A stretch of DNA of 64,000 nt from Rhizobium sp. BK313 (GCF_014193655.1 NZ_JACHZQ010000001.1:372001-436000); one strand, 5' to 3'. Counted from the stretch's first letter, positions 46,741 through 58,004 are shown. The notes: generated from the letters alone by a model not told the origin. Made by a program: numbers and translations.

Positions 46741-48273
46741 ATGACTCTGATCAATCTCCGCAATTTCGGCGTCACTCTGGGTGTGCCGCTTGTTTCCAAT
46801 CTCAATTTCACCGTTGGCGCGGGCGACCGCATCGGCGTCGTTGCCGCAAATGGTCGTGGAAAATCTACCCTGCTCAATTGCATTGCCGGCAGGCTGGAGC
46901 CGACGGTGGGCGACATTACCCGCTCGCGCGGGTTGCGGGTCGGCTACGTCGAACAGAATGTACCCGCCGATCTGGCGAATGTCTCTTTCTACGATGCGGT
47001 TCTGCGCGCTCTGCCGGCGGAACAGGCCGAGAGCGAGGGCTGGCGCGTCGATGTCACGCTGGATTCGCTCGATGTGCCGCAGGCGATGCGGGAGAGGGTG
47101 CTTGCCGAGCTCAGCGGTGGTTGGCAGCGGCTTGCCATGCTTGCCCGTATCTGGGTGACCGAACCCGACGTGCTGCTGCTGGACGAGCCGACCAACCATC
47201 TCGATCTCGCCAAGATCGCGCTGCTCGAAGATTGGCTGAACGCTCTGCCCCGCGACGTGCCGATTGTAATATGCAGCCACGATCGCGCCTTTCTCGATGC
47301 TGTCACCAATCGCACCCTGTTCCTGCGGCAGGAGCAATCGCAGGCCTATTCCCTGCCGTATAGCCGGGCGCGGGCGGCGCTCGATGAGGCCGACGCCTCC
47401 GACGAGAGGCGCTACCAGAAGGACATGAAGGTGGCACAGCAACTGCGCAAGCAGGCGGCCAAGCTCAATAATCTCGGCATCAATTCCGGCAGTGACTTGC
47501 TGACGGTGAAGACGAAGCAGCTCAAAGCGCGTGCGGAACGCCTGGAAGATACCACCCGGCCTGGCTATCAGGAGCGTTCGTCCGGCGCAATCAAGCTCGC
47601 CAATCGCGGCATCCAGGCCAAGATATTGGTGACGCTCGACGACGCTTCTGTCGAAACGCCGGATGGCACACTGCTGTTCAAGACTGGCAAACGCTGGATC
47701 TGCCAGGGCGATCGCATCGTCCTGCTTGGCCATAATGGCGCGGGCAAGACGCGGCTTGTGGAGATGATCCGCAAGGCCATTTTCGATCAGGCGAGCATGG
47801 GGGCGATCAAAGCCACGCCATCGCTGGCGCTTGGATATAGCGATCAGGCGCTGTCCAATCTCGGCCATGACGACACCCCGCTCGGCGTGATCACGCGGCT
47901 GTTCGAGCTCGGCGAACAACGGGCGCGCACGCTGCTTGCGGGCGCTGGTATGGGTGTCGACATGCAGGGCCGCGCTATCGGCAGGCTCTCGGGCGGGCAG
48001 AGGGCGCGATTGTCCATGCTGGTGCTGCGATTGACCGATCCCAACTTCTACCTGCTGGACGAACCGACCAACCATCTTGATATCGATGGGCAGGAGGCGC
48101 TGGAAGGCGAGTTGATGGCGCAAGAGGCAAGCTGCCTGCTCGTCTCCCACGACCGCAGCTTCGTCCGCGCCATCGGGAATCGCTTCTGGCTGATTGAGAA
48201 AAAGCGGCTGGTCGAAGTGGATGGGCCGGAGGAGTTTTTTGAGGGGGCACGCATGAGAAGCGATCGGCTGTAG
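46741..48273 (+). CDS. ABC-F family ATPase (ribosome-associated)
   Basis: 510 residues with two ABC domains and no membrane helices. Domain 1 has Walker A AANGRGKST, signature LSGGWQR and Walker B LLLDEPTNHLD. The linker (about 225-290) is rich in Lys/Arg/Gln. Domain 2 has Walker A GHNGAGKTR (Arg instead of Ser/Thr after the GKT), LSGGQRAR and YLLDEPTNHLD. ABC-F proteins act on the ribosome in translation or antibiotic protection. The ATG at 46741 is preferred; 46699 is an in-frame alternative. An upstream leader frame suggests inducible expression. Confidence 0.88.
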   Translation: MTLINLRNFGVTLGVPLVSNLNFTVGAGDRIGVVAANGRGKSTLLNCIAGRLEPTVGDITRSRGLRVGYVEQNVPADLANVSFYDAVLRALPAEQAESEGWRVDVTLDSLDVPQAMRERVLAELSGGWQRLAMLARIWVTEPDVLLLDEPTNHLDLAKIALLEDWLNALPRDVPIVICSHDRAFLDAVTNRTLFLRQEQSQAYSLPYSRARAALDEADASDERRYQKDMKVAQQLRKQAAKLNNLGINSGSDLLTVKTKQLKARAERLEDTTRPGYQERSSGAIKLANRGIQAKILVTLDDASVETPDGTLLFKTGKRWICQGDRIVLLGHNGAGKTRLVEMIRKAIFDQASMGAIKATPSLALGYSDQALSNLGHDDTPLGVITRLFELGEQRARTLLAGAGMGVDMQGRAIGRLSGGQRARLSMLVLRLTDPNFYLLDEPTNHLDIDGQEALEGELMAQEASCLLVSHDRSFVRAIGNRFWLIEKKRLVEVDGPEEFFEGARMRSDRL

Positions 48274-48386
48274 CCGATGAGCCGCGAACCGAAACCGGAT
48301 CTCAGCTCCGCGACAAGTGGATAGGCGATCTTCCTGGCTTCCCCGACACTCTCAAGCTGCGAGCAGGTGAGCGGGGGACGTCCCCC

Positions 48387-49550
48387 TTAGAATCGCGACA
48401 CGCCCGGCGGTTGACCGAGGGCCACGCGGCCCGCAACAAGATAGTTGTTCGCGGACATGGCGACATGTTTTGTGGCGGCGGCCATATCACGTCCTATACG
48501 TTCGATCCGATGCGTTTCCTGGATCGCGGACGTGCCTGCGCACGCGGCAATGATATTTACCGCCTCGATACACGCATTGGCGGAATAGGTCAGCGCTAGA
48601 CGAAAGTTGACCCGTGCTTCGATCCATCGCTCTGGAGCGCTGTCGATCGAGCTTGTGAGTTCATCGAGCGCTTTAAGAATGAAGGCATGGGCCCCTCGCT
48701 GATGGGCTTCCGCCCGGCCGATCTCGAACTGGATCCATTCGCGCTCGGCCAGAGGCAGGCTTGATCCGGCACGGGACCGCTTTGTTGCCAGGCTCCGAAA
48801 CTCTTTGAGTGCCGCGCGTGCGAGCCCAAGCGGCACAATACTCACCGTCAACGGAAAAATCGACAAGGTTGGCAGGCGATAGAGCAACCCGGCTTCACGA
48901 GGCTCAGGATTGACAAATGGATGAACGCCGTTTGCCTCGACAAAGACATCGTCGACGACAACGTCACAACTTCCCGTTCCACGCAGTCCCGAGACCTGCC
49001 AATTGTCTTCGATCTTCACGCTGTCGATATCCAGATGAACAAAGATCAGCTCTGGCGTATCGGTTGAATTTTCCGGGGTCACAATTTCACAGAGGCCGCA
49101 AAAGCGTGTCGCCTCCTGGCTGCTGCTGCAAAACGGCCATCTGCCGCTTATCCTGTATCCGCCGTCAGCGGGTAGGGCGCGCCCGCTCGCCGCAGTGGAA
49201 ACAGTCGTGAGCGAGCGTGGAGAAGCGAACCAGGCATGTGCGAAATGGGGCGGCAGGAAAGCGGCCAGGCGGCTGGCGGCGGCCGAATTCGTCAGCATCC
49301 AGCCGATTGCCCCTTCGATCTCTGACGCGGCAATGATTACGTCCACCAATTCATGGGCGGAAAGCGCCGCGCCGCCCACCGATGCCGGCGCCCACAGCCG
49401 CAGCAGGTCGTTGTCGATAATTGCTTGCATGACCGCCGGCGGCATCCGACGCAGCTGATCGAATTCAGCGCGATGGTCATTGGCTACCGATTCCAAAGCG
49501 CGAACACGGTCTATGACCGCAGCCTTTACGGTTGCTTCCCCCGTACCCAT
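48387..49550 (-). CDS. Acyl-CoA dehydrogenase-like flavoprotein (DszC/HsaA-type monooxygenase clan)
   Basis: 387 residues. The N-terminal helical part (LRRMPPAVMQAIIDNDLLRLWAPASVGG) and the middle beta domain (ADGGYRISGRWPFCSSSQEATRFCGL, SGLRGTGSCDVVVDDVFV) fit flavin-dependent monooxygenases of the acyl-CoA dehydrogenase fold. The C-terminal helical domain ends RIGRDMAAATKHVAMSANNYLVAGRVALG. These enzymes use reduced flavin supplied by a partner reductase; none is adjacent. The substrate is unknown. GGGGGGT lies upstream of the ATG. Confidence 0.83.
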   Translation of the reverse strand: MGTGEATVKAAVIDRVRALESVANDHRAEFDQLRRMPPAVMQAIIDNDLLRLWAPASVGGAALSAHELVDVIIAASEIEGAIGWMLTNSAAASRLAAFLPPHFAHAWFASPRSLTTVSTAASGRALPADGGYRISGRWPFCSSSQEATRFCGLCEIVTPENSTDTPELIFVHLDIDSVKIEDNWQVSGLRGTGSCDVVVDDVFVEANGVHPFVNPEPREAGLLYRLPTLSIFPLTVSIVPLGLARAALKEFRSLATKRSRAGSSLPLAEREWIQFEIGRAEAHQRGAHAFILKALDELTSSIDSAPERWIEARVNFRLALTYSANACIEAVNIIAACAGTSAIQETHRIERIGRDMAAATKHVAMSANNYLVAGRVALGQPPGVSRF

Positions 49551-49709
49551 TCTGACCCCCCAATACCCGCCAAAGCCCGCAGAATAAGGATGAATGAGGT
49601 TGTTGGCAATTTGGGTTTTCTAATATGGCGATTAGCCGAGTTCGGTACTGTGAGCTGCATTTGCAGTTTCAAATAAACATGATGAATGGCTGGTGCATCA
49701 CATTCCCGC

Positions 49710-49738
49710 TTGCACATCATCTCATCTGAAGCTAACAA
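49710..49738 (+). promoter_or_regulatory. Candidate trp leader promoter
   Basis: TTGCAC (49710-49715), 17-bp spacer, TAACAA (49733-49738). Initiation 7-8 nt after the -10 box falls on the A of the trpL ATG at 49746, giving a leaderless mRNA, as reported for Sinorhizobium meliloti trpL. Confidence 0.6.
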
Positions 49739-49745
49739 TTCCCCC

Positions 49746-49793
49746 ATGAATATGTCCTTGAACAACATTGCAGTTTGGTGGTGGGCTCGCTGA
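49746..49793 (+). CDS. trpL: trp operon leader peptide TrpL
   Basis: A 15-residue peptide, MNMSLNNIAVWWWAR, with three consecutive Trp codons at positions 11-13. This is the rhizobial trp leader, where ribosome stalling at the Trp codons decides attenuation of trpE(G). In S. meliloti both the peptide and the terminated leader RNA (rnTrpL) also act in trans. No ribosome site precedes the ATG. Confidence 0.93.
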   Translation: MNMSLNNIAVWWWAR

Positions 49794-49831
49794 AGCGGCC
49801 TCGACCAATCGTGTTCAAAGACGACGAGTGA

Positions 49832-49860
49832 GCCGCCCGAGATTTCGAGGCGGCTTTTTT
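49832..49860 (+). terminator. trp attenuator terminator
   Basis: GCCGCC...GGCGGC, extended inwards by CGA/TCG with one bulged A, followed by TTTTTTG. It sits 39 nt after the trpL stop and 48 nt before trpE(G), the expected place for Trp-dependent termination. Confidence 0.9.
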
Positions 49861-49907
49861 GTTTTGAGGCCGCCTGTCATCCGGGCCCGATAACGGAGTG
49901 AGGAACA

Positions 49908-52097
49908 ATGGTAACGATCCTTCGGGATGATGGTGCGGAAATCTACGAAACGAAGGGCGGGATCACCGTCACCCGACAACGCAGGCCGACGCCTTATGCG
50001 GATGCGGTTTCGTCCTATATCGACAAGCTCGACGAGCGCCGCGGCGCGGTGTTTTCGTCGAACTATGAATATCCCGGCCGCTATACCCGCTGGGATACCG
50101 CCATCGTCGATCCGCCGCTCGGTTTGTCCTGTTTCGGCCGAGACGTCTGGATCGAAGCTTATAACGAGCGCGGAGAGGTCGTTCTCACTTTCATCGCTGA
50201 AAAACTGAAGACGGTGCCGGAACTGACGCTTGGCGCATCGACCGCCCGCCGGCTCGACCTGACGGTGAAGACGCCGGATCGCGTCTTTACAGAAGAAGAG
50301 CGCTCGAAGATGCCGACGGTGTTCACCGTGCTGCGCGCGGTGACCGACCTCTTCTATTCGCAGGCCGATGCCAGCATCGGTTTCTATGGTGCCTTCGGCT
50401 ACGATCTCGCCTTCCAGTTCGACGCCATCAATCTGAAGCTCAAGCGTCCCGACGATCAGCGCGACATGGTGCTTTACCTGCCGGATGAAATCCTGGTGGT
50501 CGACAACTATTCCGCCAAGGCCTGGATCGATCGTTACGATTTCGCCAAGGGCGGTGTATCCACGGAAGGCAAGTCGGGCGAGATCGCCGCCGAGCCGTTC
50601 CGCCACACCGATGCTATTCCGCCGAAGAGCGATCATCGCCCGGGCGAATATGCCGAACTGGTGGTCAAGGCGAAGGAGAGCTTTCGCAAGGGTGATCTCT
50701 TCGAAGTGGTGCCCGGCCAGAAATTCATGGAGCGCTGCGAGAGCAAGCCGTCCGATATTTCCAAGCGGCTGAAGGCGATCAATCCGTCGCCCTATTCCTT
50801 CTTCATTAATCTCGGCAATCAGGAATATCTGGTCGGTGCCTCGCCGGAGATGTTCGTTCGCGTCTCCGGCCGGCGCATTGAAACCTGCCCGATTTCCGGC
50901 ACGATCAAGCGCGGCGACGATCCGATCGCCGACAGCGAGCAGATTCTGAAGCTGTTGAATTCGAAAAAGGACGAGTCCGAGCTGACCATGTGTTCGGATG
51001 TGGACCGTAACGACAAGAGCCGCGTCTGCGAGCCGGGCTCGGTGAAGGTCATCGGCCGCCGGCAGATCGAAATGTACTCGCGGCTGATCCATACGGTCGA
51101 CCATATCGAGGGCCGCTTGCGCGATGATATGGATGCCTATGACGGCTTCCTCAGCCACGCTTGGGCTGTCACCGTCACCGGCGCGCCGAAGCTGTGGGCG
51201 ATGCGCTTCATCGAGAGCCATGAGAAGAGCCCGCGCGCCTGGTATGGCGGGGCGATCGGCATGGTGGGTTTCAATGGCGACATGAACACCGGCCTGACGC
51301 TGCGCACTGTGCGCATCAAGGACGGCATTGCCGAGGTGCGCGCCGGCGCTACATTGCTGAACGACTCGATCCCTGAGGAAGAAGAAGCCGAAACCGAACT
51401 GAAGGCCTCCGCCATGCTCTCCGCCATCCGTGATGCCAAGGCTGCGAATTCCGGCAAGCAGCAGCGCGATGTCGCTTCCGTCGGCAAGGGCGTAAAAATC
51501 CTACTGATCGACCATGAAGACAGTTTCGTGCACACGCTGGCGAACTATTTCCGCCAGACGGGCGCGACCGTTTCGACCGTGCGCACGCCCGTGCCGGAAG
51601 AGGTCTTCGACCGGTTGGACCCGGATCTGGTGGTGCTGTCGCCCGGACCTGGCAACCCGAAGGATTTCGACTGCAAGGCGACGATCAAGAAGGCGAGGGC
51701 GCGAGGCCTGCCGATCTTCGGCGTCTGCCTCGGCCTGCAGGCACTGGCGGAAGCCTATGGTGGCGAGCTTCGCCATCTGGCATTGCCGATGCACGGCAAG
51801 CCGTCGCGCATCCGCGTGCTGGAGCCGGGCCTGGTCTTCTCTGGTCTCGGCCGCGAAGTCACCGTCGGCCGCTATCACTCGATCTTCGCCGATCCCTCGA
51901 CCCTGCCGCGCGATTTCATGATTACGGCCGAAAGCGAGGACGGCACGATCATGGGCATCGAACACGTCAAGGAGCCGATTGCAGCGGTTCAGTTCCATCC
52001 GGAATCGATCATGACGCTCGGTGGCGATGCCGGTATGCGGATGATCGAGAATGTTGTCGCGCATCTGGCGCGCAAGGTGAAAACGAAGGCGGCGTGA
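49908..52097 (+). CDS. trpE: Fused anthranilate synthase TrpE(G)
   Basis: 729 residues combining both subunits, as in rhizobia and azospirilla. It converts chorismate and glutamine to anthranilate. The TrpE part (1-510) includes [48 protein letters not shown] and [22 protein letters not shown] linker leads to the class I glutamine amidotransferase (about 525-729), with the nucleophile Cys in [19 protein letters not shown], and His/Glu in [19 protein letters not shown] precedes the ATG. It is controlled by the trpL attenuator. Confidence 0.97.
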   Translation: MVTILRDDGAEIYETKGGITVTRQRRPTPYADAVSSYIDKLDERRGAVFSSNYEYPGRYTRWDTAIVDPPLGLSCFGRDVWIEAYNERGEVVLTFIAEKLKTVPELTLGASTARRLDLTVKTPDRVFTEEERSKMPTVFTVLRAVTDLFYSQADASIGFYGAFGYDLAFQFDAINLKLKRPDDQRDMVLYLPDEILVVDNYSAKAWIDRYDFAKGGVSTEGKSGEIAAEPFRHTDAIPPKSDHRPGEYAELVVKAKESFRKGDLFEVVPGQKFMERCESKPSDISKRLKAINPSPYSFFINLGNQEYLVGASPEMFVRVSGRRIETCPISGTIKRGDDPIADSEQILKLLNSKKDESELTMCSDVDRNDKSRVCEPGSVKVIGRRQIEMYSRLIHTVDHIEGRLRDDMDAYDGFLSHAWAVTVTGAPKLWAMRFIESHEKSPRAWYGGAIGMVGFNGDMNTGLTLRTVRIKDGIAEVRAGATLLNDSIPEEEEAETELKASAMLSAIRDAKAANSGKQQRDVASVGKGVKILLIDHEDSFVHTLANYFRQTGATVSTVRTPVPEEVFDRLDPDLVVLSPGPGNPKDFDCKATIKKARARGLPIFGVCLGLQALAEAYGGELRHLALPMHGKPSRIRVLEPGLVFSGLGREVTVGRYHSIFADPSTLPRDFMITAESEDGTIMGIEHVKEPIAAVQFHPESIMTLGGDAGMRMIENVVAHLARKVKTKAA

Positions 52098-52127
52098 CGC
52101 AATATCATAGCCACTGGCGCTTGAATA

Positions 52128-52166
52128 ATCCCCATGCACAAGAAAAAAGTGCATGGGGATGTTTTT
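52128..52166 (+). terminator. Rho-independent terminator of trpE(G)
   Basis: ATCCCCATGCAC pairs perfectly with GTGCATGGGGAT (12 bp) around an A-rich 9-nt loop, then GTTTTTT. It starts 31 nt after the stop codon. Confidence 0.93.
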
Positions 52167-52225
52167 TGCCTTGAAAGAGCCAACAAGCCCTAGAGACAAT
52201 TAATGTCGGTAGGGGCTTACGGTCG

Positions 52226-52936
52226 GTGATTTCAAAGATATTCAAAAGCATTTTCTTCGCCGCGCTCGCATTCATAGCCATCGCTGGTCTCAGCATCGTC
52301 GTACCGCGGCCGCTCTGGCATGACGGGCAGGCGGCAAAGGCCGAGCGTTCGCAGCATATCCTTATGCTCAGCAATCCTATTCACACGGATATTGCCATAC
52401 CCGTCGATCGCGATCTCACAACGCGTTTCGCACTCCTGCGGACAGCCGGGCTTGATCTCGACAATCCAAACGTGCGCTATCTCGTTTTCGGCTGGGGCGG
52501 CCGGAGCTTCTATACGGAGACGAGGACATGGGCTGATTTGAAGGCTGGCCCTGTCCTGAAAAGCTTCACTCTGGACCGTTCCGTCATCCATGCTGAGCTG
52601 GCGGGTGAAATTCCGGCGAATGCTCCGGGCGTCATGGCGATCAGTATCGATGCCGAGGGGCTGGAGCGACTCAAACGGTTCGTTCTCGGCAGTTTCGAGC
52701 AGACGGATAATCTGCCGAGCCCGCTGATTGGCAGCAATTACGGACAGAACGACGCCTTCTTCGAGGCGCGGGGTTATTTCAACGCGCTTATGGGATGCAA
52801 TACCTGGACGGCCGCCGCGTTGAGACAGGCGGGTCTGGCCTCCGGTTTTTGGACCGCGTTGCCGTGGATGCTGAGGTGGTCGCTGCGCCTGCATAATGAG
52901 GATGAGCGTTTTGCTGTAAGTCATGCTCTGCCGTGA
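52226..52936 (+). CDS. DUF2459 (TIGR02117) family envelope protein
   Basis: 236 residues with a GTG start. The N-terminal hydrophobic anchor (about 6-26, SIFFAALAFIAIAGLSIVV) is followed by a domain with SNPIHTDIAIPVD, YLVFGWGGRSFYTETRTWADLK and GCNTWTAAALRQAGL. The conserved His and Cys of the NlpC/P60-related DUF2459 fold may form an active site. The function is unknown. It is the only gene between two terminator-bounded units. Confidence 0.84.
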   Translation: MISKIFKSIFFAALAFIAIAGLSIVVPRPLWHDGQAAKAERSQHILMLSNPIHTDIAIPVDRDLTTRFALLRTAGLDLDNPNVRYLVFGWGGRSFYTETRTWADLKAGPVLKSFTLDRSVIHAELAGEIPANAPGVMAISIDAEGLERLKRFVLGSFEQTDNLPSPLIGSNYGQNDAFFEARGYFNALMGCNTWTAAALRQAGLASGFWTALPWMLRWSLRLHNEDERFAVSHALP

Positions 52937-53054
52937 GGTGGTTTGACTTGCCGCAGGTTGTAAACTAATCTTTCTGCGTTCCTGTGGGGCACATCGGCAT
53001 TGGGGCCGAAAGGGCTAGGCCTGCCCGCTGATTATCCTCAGCAGGAGTCTACCT

Positions 53055-53690
53055 ATGCCAACCCTCGATACTTATCGCAAACAAGCCAAGCTGCTGATGC
53101 GCTGGCACCGTGATCATGACTATTCCATTGGCGGGAGAGTTCGAACACTCGACCGTTTCAAGTCGCTGACGGATCGCGAGATACTGGCTATGAAATTCCC
53201 TTTGACGTTGGCGCAGGAGATCGTCGCGGTCGAAGCGGGTCACAGGAATTGGGCCGAGTTGAAGGTCGTTGCGGCGGATGCGTTGAAGACGCCGGTCGCA
53301 CCAACGGAACCGCCGGTTTTCAAAAGTGTCGTGCCGATCCTTTTCGTGCGGGATGTGACTGCCAGCGCGGCCTTTTTCAGGGACAAGCTGGGCTTCGTGG
53401 CGGATTTCCTGCATGGTGCACCACCATTCTATGGGGCGGTGTCGCGTGACGGTATTTGGATCCATTTGCGGCTCGTCCATGAGCCCTATTTTGCGGCCGC
53501 TGCGGTAAAGGAGAAGTCATTGATCCTGGCCTCGATCGAAGTTTCGAATGTCCAGGGATTATTCGAGGAATTCAAGGCCAGGGGGGTGGAGTTCGCTCAG
53601 CCGCTTACCAAGCAGGCATGGGGCGGCACCGATTTTCACGTGCGTGACCCGGATGGCAACGCGATCTCGTTTGTCGGGTTCAGATCGTGA
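53055..53690 (+). CDS. Two-domain glyoxalase-superfamily (VOC) protein
   Basis: 211 residues. The first about 85 residues form a small helical domain (TYRKQAKLLMRWHRDHDYSIGGRVR...ILAMKFPLTLAQEIVAVEAGHRNWAELK) found in glyoxalase-related proteins. The second half is a VOC metal-fold domain (VVPILFVRDVTASAAFFRDKLGFV, GGTDFHVRDPDGNAISFVG). A glutathione-linked or resistance role is possible; the substrate is unknown. AGGAGT precedes the ATG. Confidence 0.82.
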   Translation: MPTLDTYRKQAKLLMRWHRDHDYSIGGRVRTLDRFKSLTDREILAMKFPLTLAQEIVAVEAGHRNWAELKVVAADALKTPVAPTEPPVFKSVVPILFVRDVTASAAFFRDKLGFVADFLHGAPPFYGAVSRDGIWIHLRLVHEPYFAAAAVKEKSLILASIEVSNVQGLFEEFKARGVEFAQPLTKQAWGGTDFHVRDPDGNAISFVGFRS

Positions 53691-53728
53691 CGCCTGGACC
53701 TGTCGAGGGCGGCGGAGAGCGGCGGCCC

Positions 53729-54885
<1,157 letters not shown>

Positions 54886-55800
54886 ATGAACGAACAGGGC
54901 AACCAGACGATACGGCGGCTGGCCCTCTGGGGCATTCCGCTATCGCTCGGCGTCATGGGGCTGAAGATGGTCGCCTGGTGGGTGACGGGCTCCGTTGCGC
55001 TGTTGTCGGACGGTCTTGAATCCTTCGTCAATGTCGTAGCCGCTTTTATCGCCTTCTTCGTCATCCGCTATGCGCAGAAGCCGGCGGATCACGATCATCC
55101 TTTCGGCCACCATAAGGCGGAATACCTCTCCGCCGTCACCGAAGGTGCGATGATCATCGTCGCCGCGCTGATGATCGTGCAGGAGGCGGTAGGGCACTTG
55201 AGCAACCCGCAACCGATGCAGGCGCCCGTGCTCGGCCTCACTATCAACTTTGCCGCCGGCGTGATCAATGCCCTATGGGCACTGACGCTGATCCGAGCAG
55301 GACGCGAACATCGCTCGCCGGCACTGACGGCGGACGGACAGCATATCATGTCCGACGTCTATACCTCGGTCGGTGTGCTCGTTGGCCTGTTGTTGGCAAT
55401 CGGCACCGGTTATCCGATTTTCGACCCGGTACTTGCCATTCTCGTCGCCATCAACATTCTCTATCAAGGCTGGAAAGTCATCTCCAATTCCATCGACGGG
55501 CTGATGGACAAGGCCGTCCTGCCGGAAGAGGAAGCGGTGATCAAGGCGGCGATCGCGACGCATGCGGAGGGTTCGCTCGGCGTGCACGATCTGAAGACGC
55601 GCCGGGCAGGCGCCGTCACATTCGTTGATTTCCACCTCGTTGTGCCAGCGGCGATGCCAGTCCGCGAGGCGCATCGCATCTGCGACCGCCTTGAAGACGC
55701 CATACGGGCGATCCATGCGGGCGCGGAAATAACCATTCATGTGGAGCCCGAGGGCGAAAAGGCCCATGGCATCCGCGTTAAAGTGATCAAGGAGAATTAA
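54886..55800 (+). CDS. Cation diffusion facilitator (CDF) metal exporter
   Basis: 304 residues with six membrane helices and a cytoplasmic C-terminal domain (about 215-304, [21 protein letters not shown]...ITIHVEP). Helix 2 reads [15 protein letters not shown]: the usual metal His/Asp pair HxxxD is replaced by ExxxN. Helix 5 keeps HxxxD ([15 protein letters not shown]). A His-rich loop [12 protein letters not shown] is present. The metal could be Mn, Fe, Zn or Co. The ATG at 54886 has GGAGA upstream; a longer frame starts at 54826. queF follows after one base. Confidence 0.88.
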   Translation: MNEQGNQTIRRLALWGIPLSLGVMGLKMVAWWVTGSVALLSDGLESFVNVVAAFIAFFVIRYAQKPADHDHPFGHHKAEYLSAVTEGAMIIVAALMIVQEAVGHLSNPQPMQAPVLGLTINFAAGVINALWALTLIRAGREHRSPALTADGQHIMSDVYTSVGVLVGLLLAIGTGYPIFDPVLAILVAINILYQGWKVISNSIDGLMDKAVLPEEEAVIKAAIATHAEGSLGVHDLKTRRAGAVTFVDFHLVVPAAMPVREAHRICDRLEDAIRAIHAGAEITIHVEPEGEKAHGIRVKVIKEN

Positions 55801-55801
55801 G

Positions 55802-56266
55802 ATGCCTACAACCGATGTATCAGGCCTGTCGATGCTCGGTAGCCAGACCGAAACCGCCGCAAACCCCGAATCAGCCGTGCTTGAAAAGGTGCCCTCCGGC
55901 CATGCCGGCACGGACTATGTCGTGCGCTTCACCGCCCCGGAATTCACCTCGCTCTGCCCGATGACGGGGCAGCCGGACTTTGCCCATATCGTGATCGACT
56001 ACGTGCCGAACGAATGGCTAGTGGAATCGAAATCGCTGAAGCTCTTCCTGCATTCCTTCCGCAACCACGGTGCTTTCCATGAGGATTGCTCGATCTATAT
56101 CGCCAAGCGGCTGGTCGAGCTGCTGGAGCCGAAATGGCTCAGGATCGGCGCCTACTGGTATCCCCGCGGCGGTATCCCGATCGACGTCTTCTGGCAGACC
56201 GGCAAGCCACCGGAAGGTGTCTGGCTGCCGGATCAGGGCGTACAGCCCTATCGCGGGCGTGGGTGA
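55802..56266 (+). CDS. queF: NADPH-dependent 7-cyano-7-deazaguanine reductase QueF
   Basis: 154 residues of the unimodular class, reducing preQ0 to preQ1 in queuosine synthesis. The catalytic Cys is in [13 protein letters not shown], the QueF motif [21 protein letters not shown] is present, and [17 protein letters not shown] follows. AAGGAG at the end of the CDF gene serves as ribosome site, so the two genes form an operon. Confidence 0.96.
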   Translation: MPTTDVSGLSMLGSQTETAANPESAVLEKVPSGHAGTDYVVRFTAPEFTSLCPMTGQPDFAHIVIDYVPNEWLVESKSLKLFLHSFRNHGAFHEDCSIYIAKRLVELLEPKWLRIGAYWYPRGGIPIDVFWQTGKPPEGVWLPDQGVQPYRGRG

Positions 56267-56271
56267 GTTAG

Positions 56272-56303
56272 AAAAGCCGCCATCCCGAGGGAGGCGGCTT
56301 TTT
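56272..56303 (+). terminator. Terminator after queF
   Basis: AAAAGCCGCC and GGCGGCTTTTT around an 11-nt loop, 6 nt after the queF stop. The A-run/T-run symmetry suggests it also serves the convergent DUF2076 gene. Confidence 0.9.
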
Positions 56304-56323
56304 GCAATCAGAGACAATTGGCT

Positions 56324-57121
56324 TCAAGCAAACGAACTGTCGTCGCCGCCATTGTCGGACGAGTCGTCATAGTCATCGTCGTTGTCGTCCTGATCATTCG
56401 ACGCGTAGTCGACATTTGTCTGACCATTATCGTTCTGGTCGTTGCCGTCGTTGCCGAAATAATTGTTGTTGATGATCGTTTCCTGAACGGGCTGTTCGGC
56501 TGCGTTGGCAGTGCCGCCGAAGAGACCGCCGAGACCACCGGCGCTGGTGCCGCCGAGATGGGGACTGAATAGGCTGGAGAGCGATTCCGCCAGCATGACA
56601 CCGCCGGCGACGCCGGCCGCCGTGCCGAGGGCGCCGCGCAGGAAGCTGCCGCCTGCCGAGGGAGCCGCGGCCTGTTGGCTCCAGGGACCGGTCGGCTGTT
56701 GCTGGCCGCCCCATGGGCCGGGTTGGGGAGGCTGCGCATTGCGGGCGTAATCGTCATAGAGACGGCCCTGCTGTTGCGGGTAACCGGCTTGCGGCGCCGG
56801 GCCACGCTGCGGTTGCTGCTGGCCGCCGAAAAGCGAGCCCAGACCGCCGAGAAAGCCGCCGCTCTGGGCCTGCGGATGATTATCGGCGCCTTGCTGTTCC
56901 AGCTCGTGCACGCGCGCTTCAAGCTGCTGGATGCGGTCGGCTGCGGCCTTCATGCCCTGTTCCTGGATGAGCACGGCTTGCGCGAGGAAATAGGGCGCAT
57001 AAGGCTGCTCGCGAACCGACTGGTTGATGAAGGCTTCCGCATCGGCATCGCGCTGGGTGCTGCCCGTAGTGCGGACGCGATCGAAGAGGGACGCAAGCAA
57101 TTGACGTTCTTCAGGCGACAT
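56324..57121 (-). CDS. DUF2076 family protein
   Basis: 265 residues. The N-terminal helical part begins MSPEERQLLASLFDRVR and includes RDADAEAFINQSV and a coiled coil (AADRIQQLEARVHELEQQ). The middle is Gly/Gln/Pro-rich, then a glycine-rich hydrophobic stretch (GGSFLRGALGTAAGVAGGVMLAESL) and an Asp/Asn-rich acidic tail. The order is typical of DUF2076. It may be a periplasmic ligand or envelope protein; the function is unknown. The start has AAGGAGG upstream. Confidence 0.88.
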   Translation of the reverse strand: MSPEERQLLASLFDRVRTTGSTQRDADAEAFINQSVREQPYAPYFLAQAVLIQEQGMKAAADRIQQLEARVHELEQQGADNHPQAQSGGFLGGLGSLFGGQQQPQRGPAPQAGYPQQQGRLYDDYARNAQPPQPGPWGGQQQPTGPWSQQAAAPSAGGSFLRGALGTAAGVAGGVMLAESLSSLFSPHLGGTSAGGLGGLFGGTANAAEQPVQETIINNNYFGNDGNDQNDNGQTNVDYASNDQDDNDDDYDDSSDNGGDDSSFA

Positions 57122-57352
57122 GATGGCCTCCTTGGCTATCTGTTGCTGCAAATTTCGGGCGCGATTCTCCTCGCGCTCCAATGACGTAGGATGGAATTCC
57201 GGCTTTTCAAAGCCTCTTCAAGTTACATTTCGGTAATCCGCAACCATAACGCCAAGCTTTCCCTGGCTATTCGCGCCTTGCCTTTTTCCGGCATTGTTTT
57301 ACGCATTGAGTCGCACTATGTGCGGTAGGACACATCTGCTGGAGACTTGCGA

Positions 57353-57940
57353 ATGAACGACGAAGACGAACAGGAAGAAAAGACGAAAGAGCTGCCGTTG
57401 GGCAAGGACGCGGAGGCGAATCTTTTCAAATCGCGCTCGATCTTCATCTATGGCGGCATTACGCAGGAACTGGCGCAGAAGGTCTGCTCGCAGCTCGTGG
57501 CACTCGCCGCCGCCAGCGATGAAGATATCCGCATCTATGTGAATTCGCCCGGCGGCCATGTCGAATCCGGCGATTCCATTCACGACATGATCAAGTTCAT
57601 CAAGCCGAAGGTTTGGATGATCGGTTCCGGCTGGGTCGCTTCCGCCGGTGCGCTGATCTACGTCGCGGCTCCCAAGGAACGCCGTATTTGCCTGCCGAAC
57701 ACGCGCTTCCTGCTGCACCAACCGTCCGGCGGCACGCGCGGCATGGCATCCGACATCGAAATCCAGGCTCGCGAGATCATCAAGATGAACGAGCGCCTGA
57801 ACAGGATCTTCTCGGAAGCAACCGGCCAGCCGATCGAAAAGATCGCCAAGGATACGGATCGTGATTATTGGCTGTCTGCGGAAGAGGCCAAGGCTTATGG
57901 CCTGGTTTCGCGGATCGTGACGTCGCACGCCGATATCTGA
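57353..57940 (+). CDS. clpP: ATP-dependent Clp protease proteolytic subunit (ClpP paralogue)
   Basis: 195 residues, no long propeptide. The fold motifs [18 protein letters not shown] and [19 protein letters not shown] lead to the catalytic Ser in [12 protein letters not shown], the His in FLLHQPSGG and the Asp in [19 protein letters not shown]. The Ser region GWVASAG differs from the usual GQAASMG, so this is a rhizobial secondary ClpP. No clpX or clpA is adjacent. GGAG precedes the ATG at 57353. Confidence 0.92.
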   Translation: MNDEDEQEEKTKELPLGKDAEANLFKSRSIFIYGGITQELAQKVCSQLVALAAASDEDIRIYVNSPGGHVESGDSIHDMIKFIKPKVWMIGSGWVASAGALIYVAAPKERRICLPNTRFLLHQPSGGTRGMASDIEIQAREIIKMNERLNRIFSEATGQPIEKIAKDTDRDYWLSAEEAKAYGLVSRIVTSHADI

Positions 57941-57964
57941 TCTAGCGGCTTTTGCTTATTGAAA

Positions 57965-58004
57965 GCGCCCTCGTTTGCCGGAAAGGCAGGCGAGGGCGTT
58001 TTTG
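57965..58004 (+). terminator. Terminator after clpP
   Basis: GCGCCCTCG...CGAGGGCG with an inner GCC/GGC pairing, followed by TTTTTG. It starts 25 nt after the clpP stop and lies between two convergent genes. Confidence 0.9.
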
